From Tanypteryx hageni (taxonomy: Eukaryota > Arthropoda > Insecta > Odonata > Petaluridae): a stretch of 64,000 bases of DNA. Of the stretch, positions 22,641-36,422 are shown piece after piece. Within the stretch, counting starts at the first letter, position 1. Every line of letters starts with the position of its first letter. The position numbers were made by a program, and so were the translations under genes. The notes beneath the pieces were generated by a model. It was not told where the DNA came from. It made no database searches and saw only the letters and a program-made list of their open reading frames with translations. The stretch is from positions 91,488,858 through 91,552,857 of the forward strand of contig CM054118.1 in the NCBI GenBank assembly GCA_028673005.1, read 5' to 3'.

Positions 22641-25600
22641 ATGCTGTCATTAAGCGTAAAACAGGTAGCATTATTAAATCACACCTGTGAATGTGTTTAT
22701 TCTGATATTTTCACAGTTTTTTATAATAGGACGTTTTCCTTCATTCTACGATAATGGTGTAAATGTTAAACTAGCACACTAGTATAGAAGGATGTGTAGA
22801 ATAAAACCAAAATATGTATTGCGTTCTCGTATAACATATTTTTGTAATAACACGCGAAGAGTATTCCTTTTTCAAACGATGATTTCGCTACCTTATGGTT
22901 TTAGGTATCTGAGAAGTTACGTATGAAACAAATTGATCCTGTTGAGCTCTGCAAAGCTTGTTTAAAACGTGCCAAAGATATTCAATGTTTAAATGCATTT
23001 ATACGCATCACAGAGGATAATTTTCTTCGCCAGTTTAAAGAATGCGAGAAAAGAATCGCTAAAGGTAATGTAGATAATAACCATATAAAAATAATCTTTG
23101 TTTTTCTTTTCAAAAGAGAATTCTGTTTTGGATAATAAGTATTTGTTCAGGAAAACCACGTAGCATTCTGGATGGAATACCTGTGGCAATAAAAGATAAT
23201 TTCTGCACGAGAGGTATTCCTACTACGTGTGCATCAAAAATGCTTGAAAATTTCATACCTACTTATAATGCAACAGTTGTCACTAAACTTAATGATGCCG
23301 GAGCTACACTTCTTGGAAAGACCAACATGGATGAATTTGCAATGGGGTACATGGTGATCTTTTTCGAATTGACTTTAATAGATTCATTTTTATGAATATG
23401 GTTTATCCCTTTTATAACTGGTTCATGCTTTGATAATTTATTTACTTGGTAGGTCAGGCACAGTGGATTCAATATATGGTCCAACAAAGAATATTTGGCG
23501 TTCAGGCATAAAATATAAACTAAAATACAAGAGCCAAAAGGATAGAAATAGTGGTGTATTGCAATCTGTGGATGTAGACCCACCTACCCACAGTGCAGGA
23601 GATGATTGGTTCATTGCTGGAGGTAGTTCGGGAGGAAGCGCCGTGGCTGTAGCAAGTGGTGCTTGTTATGTGTGAGAATTTCAGATATTTTGAGATTTTA
23701 AAGCTATTTTTCATACAATTTGTATCATATTTTATGAACATTATGAAAGCCTGTTATTTTATAAAAGAAAAATCGGGACAGTACCTATATGATTTCAATT
23801 TTTGTATCTTGCAACATTAAAAACAAATTAAAATATAAACAAAATATTTTGAAGATAAGTTTTGAATCTGAAGCTTTAATTTTCTTCATGAAGTTAAGTG
23901 GTAATCAGTTAGTGTGGCAGTTAATATAACCCAAAACTGATCAAAAATTGTAAACCTTAATTCAGTACTTAATGTTCATAAAAGAATGAACTTTTAAATT
24001 CTTAAATAATATTCCAATCTCTCTCTCAATAATCTCTAAAATTGGCTTGAATCACAAAATTCTCTTCAGAATTTGAACAATATGAACTATATTTTACCAT
24101 TCCTATGTTGCGTTGCCACCAGATTTGAGTTCTGAAGTAAATAACTGTTAGTTGTTGCCTTAGTCAAAAGAAGTGTAGGGATTTCATATAGTAATATTTT
24201 CCAAAGTATTAAAAAGTAGAATTATATTAAATCCGTACTTTTCTTTTGGCAGATCCTGTATAATGAAGTTTTGTTAGTAATTGCCATGCCATAGGAGCAT
24301 GATTAGTTATTGAAACTTTTTATCCTTTTACTAGTGCCTGCACCAGTAGCGGATTTGAAATAAGGCCAAAGTAGGCAATGGCGGTGGCAAGGTTTCGAGG
24401 CGATAATAAAAATGGGATTTCAGGGTGGGATTAAAAAGATTAATATTATGCAGACTTTTAATGAATTTAACTATTATGATCTGCAGATGGATGGATGAAC
24501 AGACAAACTGTATACATGAATGAATCATTTTGGAAAAAAGCACCAAAAACTGGGCAGAAAAATAATTTGGCCTAGGGGCAGGAAATTTCCAAATCCACCA
24601 CTGGCCTGCACATAAACTGATTGACTCAAGAATTCTATTATTAATTCATTTTATCATATATTATAAATCAGCTTAAGTTGCCATGTTTTGAAAAATAAAT
24701 ACTTTGAACATTAAGTCTGATCTAATTATTGTATGTATATTGATAATTTATTGTTTATTAATGGGTATTATTTGTCAAATTAGGGCTATTGGATCAGACA
24801 CTGGTGGTTCTACTCGTAATCCAGCAGCTTATTGTGGGGTCGTTGGAATGAAACCAAGTTATGGTCTTATTTCCCGATATGGACTTATTCCCCTGGTTAA
24901 TTCAATGGATGTCCCAGGAATATTAGGACGTTCAGTAGATGACGTTGGGTGCACATTAGGTATTTTATTATTAATAACTATAAATTTTTGTTTTTTTTTT
25001 GTGGCTATGTTGAATCAGTTGAGAAGAATTAGATTTTTGATTGTTAAAATGAGAAGAATCAAAGCAAACAGTAATGCTCTTTACTGAAAAACAGGTACCT
25101 AAATGTTTAAGATTTATATATTTTTTCATCAGTAAATTTGCTTATGCTTTATTACTGCGTGATTCTTTGTCAGTTTACAGGCTTATATCTTTTAAATAAT
25201 TAATCTACAGTTGAAAGATTGGCTAAAATTAGCAATAAAAAATTTTTAATATCCAAACAAGAGGATGTAACTGACTCGAGAAGCTCTTTGAGGTCTAGGA
25301 GTTGTATCCTTAAAAATAAGTATATATTTAATTTTAAGACTCAATGTTTGTCATGCTATCTTATATATTCAGTAAAGGGATCATTTTTGGTTTCTTGTAG
25401 CTATTCTTTCTGGCCATGATCCCAAGGACTCAACAACTGTTCCTGCATCCTTGAAAGACATCTTACAGGAAATGGGAAGAGAAGCTACTACTAAAATTTC
25501 TGGTCTTTCTATTGGTATACCAAAGGAGTATCGCTGCCCAGGAATGACATCAGAAGTTTTATCACTTTGGGGAGATGTAGCTGATGTACTTGAGAAAGGT

Positions 25601-28600
25601 GGAGCTGAAGTTCGAGAGGTTTGCATTATTATAAAATCCCCACTTTGTACTCTTTTGATTCCAAGAAAACTGTGCATTAAGTGTAACTACAGGTGAGCCC
25701 TGCTTAACACGGCCCCGGCCAACGTGGGTTCCTTATAACACGGATTTCATTTCAAATTAATTTAAAAAATACATATATATGTAAATACATGTCTTTTATA
25801 CAGTGCGACCGCGGCTAATATCTTATGATTTTTTTAAATTTTGCACTAATCAGATTTCATAGTATCCTAAATATTGTGATATTTCAGCAGTGTTGCATAA
25901 TATTGCATCATCTGGTGGCCAGTTTCATTCTTTTCCCCATAAATTTCACGCGCCTAACACAAAGTGTATCTCCTAAGGCAGAAAACATTTGAAAAACATA
26001 AATAAAAATATGATTCATGTTTCTTTGGTATCATTGGATTGTAAAGAATGTTTTTGATGATTTATACTTTTTAAATCTATAATTTTTTACAATTACTTTA
26101 TTACAATATTAATTTACCGTATTAACATATCATTATAAATAATAATAAAACTTTAATGGTACATATCAAAAATTATTTTTTACATATGAAAAAACATATG
26201 GTACACCTGGAGGGATCTTAATGTTTGAATGCATATAATGTATAATAATATATAATGATATATAAATTGCAGAAAACCCAACATGCACTACTATGGGTTT
26301 GATCTATATGCGGAGCTGCAAGAGCATCGTTGCTCTGTCCCCATTGTCTATTGCAGTATTGGCAAACCTATGGCATGTGTGCCAAGGGTGGCACCCGGAA
26401 TGATTTTGGTTGGCATGCCACAATATAGAATAAGAAATAAAATGTGCCACTCGCTAATACAGCGACATGACAAAAATGACCCCCTCCATAAAAAATTCTC
26501 TAATACCTATATGGATTTAGGGCGAACAATTAATAAATAAAAATAAACTATAAATGATATAATTTCTTATTATAAATGTACATAATTTAAATACATAATT
26601 ATAAATATAATTACATACATAATTACACACATACATAATTTAAATACAGAAAGTATATATATTTTAATATTAAAGAGTTATTCATAAAAATTCTCTAATA
26701 CCTATATGGATTTAGAGCGAACAATTAATAAATAAAAATAAACTATAAATGATATAATTTCTTACTATAAATGTACACACCCTTGCGGTGGCTTGCAGGG
26801 TAAACTGTAGATGTACATAATTGTAAGTATAATTACATTCATAATTACACACATACATAATTTAAATACAGAAAGTATATATATTTTAATATTAAAGAGT
26901 TATTCTATGTGATTTTAATGCAGCAAACTCATCAATGGCATCATCAAAATTTATAGTTTCTGCTCTGCATAATGTCTGGAACATGTATAGTAGTGAAGTC
27001 TCCCGTCCTTGTGACATGCACAACTTGCCTTTAACAATGTTTGTGCCCCTTCTTTAGTTACGCCCAAGACAGATACCCCGCCCTAGTTATTGCGCTGACC
27101 AGATGTACCATCAGTTATATTATGATTACATACCGGCGGCCCAATATGCCCCTGAGATCAGCACAAAATTTAGCATTTAACATTTTTATTATATCGTTAA
27201 TATCTGATAAGTTTTTAATTGGAATTTGGCAAACAGAAGTTGAGGCCTTAGATCACTCCGTTCATGTCATGCATCTTCTTCATTACTTTATTTACATCAT
27301 TTATTAAATCGTTTTTACATATAATGATTTTTCATGAAATAACTATATAACTATAACATTATTCAATAATGTAACCTATTTTTCGTTAGCGTTTAATATT
27401 ATTTGTCAAGTCTTGAAGAATTCAATAAATTACGAAAAAAAACTATATTTCTTACTTTGTTTTTGATATATCATTTGAATCATTTAGTACCTATATATTT
27501 CTTCATGTGTGAGAAAAGACATACTATATGCAATATTCTACAATTAGACACAGATAAGATTTTTTTATGATACTGGCATGCGAAGAGGCAAATTTTCTCT
27601 TTCCACCTCTAATGTGTCAGGATCGACTTACTGCGGCTTGAGTTTTAACCGTCAAAATGTTCGACTCTTGTCAGTTGTAGTCATTGTAGTCTTAATGCAG
27701 ACCTATTTCACTATCTCTGTGTGCTGAGTTATTTGTAACTTAAATTTATTCTTTAACCCTCTGTTAAATTTTATAAGGTCAAAGAGGCCAAGTATAAGTG
27801 ATAATAATAGAAGTAGGGAAAAGAAATATGAAAAAATAGGTAAACATTGAACAGTCATTGTATATACAGGTAACTCTCGTTCAATGAATGGTCATTGAAC
27901 GAATGTTCGCTTTAACAAATGAATTGAATTTTATAGCTTTTCTTTATGCTGAAAATTCTGTTCACTTTAACAAATTAAAAAACATGTATCCAACTTAAAT
28001 TGAAGAAACTCAGATATTTACAAAAGCTCTTGGGGTCACAAAGACCATCTTGTTTACCCATGAATTCTTCGTGTGCCCACTTTATCATGCATTTTTCCTA
28101 TCACCTGCATTTCTTGAGAGGCTTAATATGACGTCGCCCAACGTGCTGTTTGTTACTCAAAATATATTTACAAATGTCCACTTAGACTTGAAGGACCTCT
28201 TGTGTACCGATAAGGACGAAGTGCACTATGCATTGTTTCTCACAATCCTTCTATACTTCAGTCTGTGACTTGGATTGACTACGTTCAGTTTCTTGCGGTT
28301 CATACATAATCGTTACATTACGAGGATTTGTTTTCAAGATGTGGCCACATTTATCATACTTGCTCGTACTTTTCTCATAACTGTTCAACTTTTTGTTAAT
28401 TATTTTCCTGGAGATGTTTAAATCATGAGGAATTTTTAATTTTTTATTGACAGTGTTGAGAGGTTCTGTTTTTCATTCAAAAGTTGAATTTTCTCGTATC
28501 ATACAATAGATGGCACTGTACATACTTCTATGTTCGATTGTTGATTCTTCAGTTTCTTAGTTGATCCATTATTGTAGTTGCTTTGACAGACATTTTAATA

Positions 28601-31600
28601 ACTAAGAATTATAAAATCAAAAATAAAAATTCTTTTGTCTGGAACGCATCTGGAGTTTTAATGGGGAAGTCAATGGAAAAATCACGATCATTCAACGAAT
28701 TTCCGTTTTACGAACGCTTTTCAGGAACACATGTCGTTCGTTGAATGATAGTTGCCTGTACTATTAAAAACTTCAATTATAAAAGGAGAACCCTAGAAAC
28801 CATACCTTGACCCTAAATGAGAATTAGGCAGGGCAATCAGTATTAGTTGTAAAATGTTTGGTTCAAATTGCCATTGGTTTGTCTCATTTGCTTCCTCCTT
28901 ATGGAAAGCTTCCATGTGGGTGCTACTCAATTGATTTAAATGTCTATTACATATGATTCAGTAATGGTGATGTGTTTGGATGTAAATTACTGCCCAAAGG
29001 TGATTTTACTCATGCATGAAGTCTTATTGCGCATACAAATGGAGAACTGGCTTTCCGAAGGACAAACATTTTCTTTGATTGTATACCGGGCTTTACACCC
29101 TTGGACATTGAAGGAGAAAAACATTGAACATGGTCTACTGGTGTTTTCGGGAGCTAACCATAAAGCCTGGGTTATAAGTGTGCTGTTTTTAGAATAGTTT
29201 AACAAGTATTTTGTAAAAGAAGTAGAAAATACCTTCACCATCAACCATCATCATCGTCACCACTTTCCTCGTCATCATTGGATTTTTCGCAGATGGCTTC
29301 AATATCTTCCTTTTTAACTTTTTAAGGTATGATCATGCTCAGCGTAACAGTATGCTCGGCATGGGATTTATTTTGTAGCGCACACCAAATTTTAATGCAT
29401 GCATTTTTTGCATTTTACATGATTCATTAAATATGTTTTTGGTATATCCATTGCTAATCATCGTTTACACGAAATTATCTCGGCAAACTTGCTGTACGGC
29501 TATGGCAGATTTAAGTGCCATATTATATTGGTTCTAAACCACTTTTAGCCTACCATTTCATCAATTATTGTTGTCAAAATAATGAAGAGCGGAGAACCTA
29601 ATCCCCATTTTCTGATAAGGCCTTTGCTTCTGTTTTTGCGGATTCCAAATTTGCTGTTTTCTGGAACGTAACCACCACATATTTGGGAGTTTTACTGTAC
29701 ATAGTCTGTATATATACAGTAAGACCCCATTAATCCGAACCTCAGTAATTCAAAATTTTGGTTAATCTTAACAGGATGTAAAAAATAGTCTTAAGAAAAA
29801 GTTTTATTTATTTAGGTGAAAATTGACAGAATACTATAACTTACACATTTATAAATTAGTCCCTTTTTTACAAAATTTGTTATTTTCTTCTGCTAACGTG
29901 TTGAAAGACAAGAAGAGACTGCAAAGTCCCTCCAGCGCTTAATAAAAATCACATCTCTAGGCGTGGCTTTACTGTGCTGATCTATGTACAGCAGAGCACA
30001 TTCCAACGCTTCCAATCCCTCAGTGTATGAGATTACTTCCGTTGTAGCTTCGTCTGAATCATTTTCATGCAAGTCATCTTGACCACTTTTCTCCGACTAT
30101 ACAGTTGTCGAGAGATTCAAAACTAATAGAGGCACAAAATTGTTCAGTTTTAGAACGATTCTTTTTCCAGTCACTGATGGTTGCTTTTCTGACACCAAGC
30201 TCTAAGGCTAGTTTGATCGCACTTTTGCCTTTGTCAATGCGTTTGAGCAATTCCAACTTATCTTTTAACAAATGCGAACTGTGCTTATGCTTTTTGGACA
30301 TCTTCAAGATGGACAAAACGGCGACAGTAATTTAAAACACTGGGAAAAGCCCTGCACTACATTACACAGCTGTACACTAAGATGATAGAAACAGCACTGA
30401 GCAATGAATACAGTGGTTTGCTGTGACCTTCACTTGAGAGCGCAGGAATCTCCGACCCCCCCGCTGTGTATTTTGTAATACATGGATAATCCGAACATAC
30501 CTGAGCCCCAGTTCGGATTAGCAAGGCTCTACTGTGTGTGTATATATATATATATCAACTATTTTTTTTAGCCAAACATGTGACATCGTGAGAAATCTAG
30601 CATATACATTAGAAAGTGCATCACATGCACTTCTCAATTGCACTGTCAGACGGGGTATATGAGTGGCGGTGCGCACACAGTTCACATGCAAAACTCAGTA
30701 TGCGGTGAACCTCGTTTGAAGATAGAAGTCAGCAAATTTTAATAGCGTTCCTATGTGAAAATAGCAGTTCTCTGTGGCAGAAATGCACAACAATGCCATG
30801 CAGAGCTTCATGAAGCGTTGGGTGATCGTGCTCTACCATATCAAACAGTTGCAAGATGGATAAAGGAATTCAAAAGTGGAAGAGTGTCAACTGTAGACAA
30901 GCAGCGCAGTGGACGCCCTGCATCCGCTCACACGGACCTGTCTGTGGCCGTAATTAGCAGTGTATGGATGAAGATAGGCGCTGGATTGTAAAGCAGTTAG
31001 CTGAGCACACTGGGATTTCCGAATCTACCATGCTTCGAATTCTACAGAATGACTTAAAAATGTGCAAGATTACTTCCAAATGGGTGCCACATCATTTAAG
31101 CGATGTTCAAAAGTGGACACGCTACAAGACATGTCATATCAATTTGGAACGATTTCATCGTGAAGGGGCCAACATGTTGAATCGAATAATTGCAATTGAT
31201 GAAACATGGGCAAGGGCCTACGAACCCAAACTGAAATGACAGTCCTCTGAATGACATCACACACAATCACCACGAAAACACAAGGTTTGACAAAGTCAGT
31301 CCCCCACTAAGCTGATGATCATTTTGGCGTATGACATCACAGGTGTTCTTGTGTGTCACCCTGTGCCAGAACATCAAACTGTGAATGCACGGTATTATAA
31401 ATCATTTTTGCAGTACCACCTATGTCATGCAGTGAGGGAAAAGCATCCAGAAATGACTGACAATGCCATCATACTCCACGATAATGCTACAGCCCACATG
31501 GCAGACACTGTTAAGACCATTTTTCAGCATTGGGGATGGGAAGTGTTACAACATCCTCCATATTCTCCTGACCTCAGTCCATGTGACTACGATCTGATTC

Positions 31601-32049
31601 CTAAAGGGAAGGAACCATTGCGGGAGAAACGCTTTGTGAACAAAGAAGACATTCTGACAGCATTTCAGCATGAGGTGGCAAAGATTAGCCAGTCATGTGT
31701 TTCCAATGGAATTCACCACCTTCCCTATCGTTGGCAACGAACTGTAGACAACCTCAGAGAATACTTCAAAGGTTGTTAACAATGTGTTTTTTACATTGTG
31801 CTGTTATTGTGTGTTATTATTTTACATCATTTTTCATTCAGTATATCATAATAAAAGAGTGAAACAATGATTCAAAACACGTGATGTTTGTTTTGCCACT
31901 TAACAGAACCTCCTATGCATTACTCCCATCTGATGGTGCAATTTAGAAGTACATGTGACACACTTTCTAATGTATATGCTAGATTTCCCACATTGCCACA
32001 TGTGTTTGGCTAAAAAAAATAGCTGCCATGACTTTTGGAGTGACCCTCG

Positions 32050-32104
<55 letters not shown>

Positions 32105-35100
32105 TCACTCCAAAAGTTATATATATATACATACGAGGGTCACTCCAAAAGTCATGACAACTATTATATATATATATATATAACAACTTACGGAAAAGGA
32201 AAGGTAAAATGAATATATGGATGTCAACAAGGTGTTGGGATGAGGAAACCCAGTGAGCACTCACCAATCAGACGACTTCAGGTTGGCGAGGCCCCAGGGA
32301 TGTCGAAGCGACACACGTAAAATAATAATAATAATAAAATCGTCTGATTGGTGAGTGTTTACACGAGTCGTTGGTGCTTGCATACAGCAAGCACTTAAAA
32401 ATTACCATACACCAAGATCTTAACTCGTAAATAAACCAACGCGACATAATTTGAACTACACAGAGCCCATTTAAATAAGATAATAGTTTTCATTTTCTCA
32501 TAAATAAAGGTATCTATCCAGAATTTCTAAATTCTCTGGCAATCGGCTCACATCCAAGTTTTTTAATTTCAAGTTACAAGGCTCAGATTGCCCTTTTTAA
32601 GCAACAACTATAATCATCATTAAGAGAATAGCCTATATGTTAAGGCATGTCTCCACTGATTAACATTTAACCATTGACATTAACATGTTAACATTAACAT
32701 GTTAACATTAACATGTTAATCAACAACATGTTTTTTGTAAATGTTAATTGGATTGAAATTAACATTGTGTCCACACATATTAACTTGTAAAGTGTCAGAT
32801 GTTGAGCATCTGAAGAGATTGTCGAATGACTTAAAAGTTTACAAATGGATTCAGATGGAGAGGATTTGGCATTTGTCATTGCCATGGTCGCGTGGTACAA
32901 AGCTCGGAAAAACAAGAGGAGAAAGATGTGAGTGCGACCATATCTCATTAAAAGAAGCAGTGTGCCAGATATTTTAAGTGAATTGAGAGTGGAAGGCAGA
33001 TTGGGATTTAAGAACTTCCTGCGTATGTCTGAGGAGGACTTTAGCATATTACTATATGTAATATTACCTATAATATCCAAACAATCCAAGTGGAACACAC
33101 TATGTATTACGAGCAGCCATTCCATCTCATGTGGGACTGGGAATAACTCTTGGCTTCCTGGCCATCATAGACTTTTTATACAAGTTTGATGTACATACTT
33201 AGTAAGCAGTGGCGTCGCGTGCCCATTTAGGTTGGGTGTGCTTTTATTGGGGAGGGGGTTATGCAACCCGCGCTACAAAATTCACGTGTTAATTTGAGCG
33301 TACGATTGCATTTTTATAGACGTGTGAAAGTTTTAAGAGAGCATAGCGCAGCAGCGCTCTTCTTAATTGGTCTAATGCAATTAATCGTAGAATAATTTTG
33401 AATACTTTAATTCAGTAACTGATATAATTATGCATCACACGCGCCGTTTATGCGAAAAGGGTTAACGCTTCGTTGTGAGAAGATTAGGATATCATTGGCA
33501 AATACTAGAGTGAAGCACGAATTATCTGTATTTTTCTACGATTTTTAAATATGTACAACTATATAATACGCACAGAAATCTGAAAAAGTAATCACTTGGG
33601 AAAATATTATTTTCCCGATTGAATCAAAGAAAGGCTTAAAAAACTCATTTTACTTACTTATTTATACACCAGTTCCAATCTCCTGTTTTGCCTTAGGAAT
33701 TGTGTTAGCACATCATCATAAAATGAAGGTCTTTTCTTCAATTCCACCAGCAATGTCTTTTCAATGGCGAGTGAACTTAGGCCGCATAACCTTTCCTGCG
33801 TTTGTATTCCTCAATAACACGTATGTATTCTCTTCATAGCCGAAAAAGAACGTTCGACTGTAGCAGTAGAACTCGGAATTGTCATGATAAGTTCCGCTAA
33901 TTCATAACTCTCCTTGAATGCAACCTGAAGCTGATTTTCTTGCATGAGTTTTAATAGGTGATGCACTGGTTTCCTCGCAAATTCATCAGAAGAAAAGAGC
34001 ACTTTTAGTTCATTTTTAGGCGAACGTAGTCAAAAACTGGTCCGCAGAAATCCTTTAATTTTTCTAGAATACCATCAGGAAAAGTTTTCGCATATTGATC
34101 ATATCTTTCGCTACAAAGGAGTTGAAAAAACTCAAGTTTCGAAAGTGAAGAGTATCTTTCTTCCATCTCCAGGCACATGCAGTCGACTATTCTCTGGTAT
34201 AATCAAAGGCACGCGCTCTTCTCCTCTTCTATAGATCCTTTTCGTCTTTTAGGCTTCGACTCCTCAACCGTATGCTTTTCCTTTGCAGAAACCCAAATAT
34301 CATCAAATCCATGTTCCTTGTCATTCCTAAGCTGTTTCATAGTATCATGCACCTTTTTACAACAGTACAATATGTCATAGGATGATGTTTGCAATATATT
34401 ATTCAAAACATCAGTATAGCCAAACAGAACAGAAAAAATTTCTAACAGAAAAATTGTTTGAAAATCTTGCAAGAAATACAAAAAACCACGAGCTTTGATT
34501 ACAGCATCCACGTCCCATTCCCCAGAATTCTCCACAATGTGTTCAAAAAATTCAATAAGTTGACTTCTGTGGCGTTTTACTGTGTTTGATAAACGGGAAG
34601 TAAAGTTCCATCTGGTTGGTGCGATGGAGGGTAATTTTTTAGCAACAAAATCTTGCAAAGCATTTACTCTTTTGGATGATTTAGAAAAATATGCTGCCAA
34701 TCCACTGATAGTTTGGAAAAACAATCTACATTCCTTGATACTCGAGAGGCTTTGCTTCAGAACTAAGTTCAAAACGTGAGCGTAGCAATGCGTAAATATT
34801 GCTAAAGGATAGGCCTCGATAACTTTACTCTGCAACCCATTAATATGTCCACTCATTACACAGGCACCATCATAAGTTTGGCCGACCAACTTGTCCTTAA
34901 TATTAAATTCCTCAACTCTGTTTACAACATGTTTAAAAAGACCACTAGACGTTCTATCATCACTTACGTCTGTAAATCCGATAAACCTTTCGTGTGTTTG
35001 CCCATTATGGACAAAACGAAAAACAGTTGATAGCTGCGATTTCGACATGACATCAGAAGTTTCATCCAGAAGAATGGCCACAAATGTAGCGGAAGAAATT

Positions 35101-36338
35101 TCTTTCTTTATAGCATCTTTAACCACATCAGATATAGCATTAATGATATCATTTTGTACTGTGGGAGAAGTTCCTCGAAATATAGTCGATGCCTTTAAAT
35201 GACTGTCTAAAAGAGGATCATACTCACGGAGCACATTTAAAAATTCTATATAATTCCCTCGGTTGGCTGAATCTTCAGACTCATCATGACCTCTCAAAGG
35301 AAGCTCTTGCTTAGCCAAATAACATACAGCATCAATTAATCTTTTTAAAATGTCTCTATTATTCTTTACTTGTTCATTATGACGACTAATTTCAACTTTT
35401 CTTTGGCTGTCAATGAGAGTGTCAATTCTTTGTTTTCCAAACATCTTAAGATTTAAAAATGACTGAACATGTGGTTGGGAGCGCTCATGTTTTTGCACTG
35501 CTGCAGCTAAATGATTAAGATCGGAATACCCGTGCTTATTCCAAACACTTTTCTCTTTGGAGAATAATAAACAAGGCCAACAAAAAAGTCTTGACCGCAC
35601 TTCACATCCAGTTAACCATTCTACTGGACCGTATTGTGAAACAGAGAAATGTCTCATGTACTCAGTTTTTGCATCTTTGTGCTTGCACAGTAAATTTGGA
35701 AGAGGAGGACGAGGCTTACCTTCTTCGACTATGTTCATACAATCCGCAAAAGCTCTGGCAGAAAACGGGGCATTCAGTACATCGTCAACACTGTTTACCA
35801 TTGTAAATATGGGCAAAAAGTTATAAATTATATCTAAAAAATTATAAATATATGTTAAAAACTTGTCTAAATCGGTGTCATAAACACGTCGGTTCACACC
35901 TTACCCCACGCACGCAAAACAGACGAAACTCAGAAAACAAAAACAGCATCTCATGACAAGTAACAACGTTGAATTGGATTGCTTCACACAATAGCCAATC
36001 ACAACCGCTAACTACTTCTGGGTGCTGTTGTCTCAGCGCACACCCTGCCACGCCTTCTGGACGGTTTAAAACCACAAGGAGACTAAGAATTTGACCCGCT
36101 GCGCCATCTGTACGTATGTTTAAAGGTCTCAAAGCTGCTCGTATTACTTACCGCACAGAGAGAGAACCTCTCTGTAGCTGAAGAAGGAGTAGTTCCGAAA
36201 GCTTTACGTTTGTGATGTTTCTGTGTTTTTGTGTTATTTTACGTGTGTCGCTTCGACATCCCCGGGGCCTCGCCAACCTGAAGTCGTCTGATTGGTGAGT
36301 GCTCACTGGGTTTCCTCATCCCAACACCTTGTTGACAT

Positions 36339-36422
<84 letters not shown>

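Noticed and set aside
26487..26907. CRISPR-like direct repeats
   Set aside because: Only two long tandem copies of AT-rich sequence in a eukaryotic intron; no spacer-repeat organisation.
31955..32267. Open frames rich in Tyr-Ile repeats on both strands
   Set aside because: They translate the TA microsatellite and mariner-like ends; no real protein. The same applies to frames over 36303-36497 and 45905-46117.
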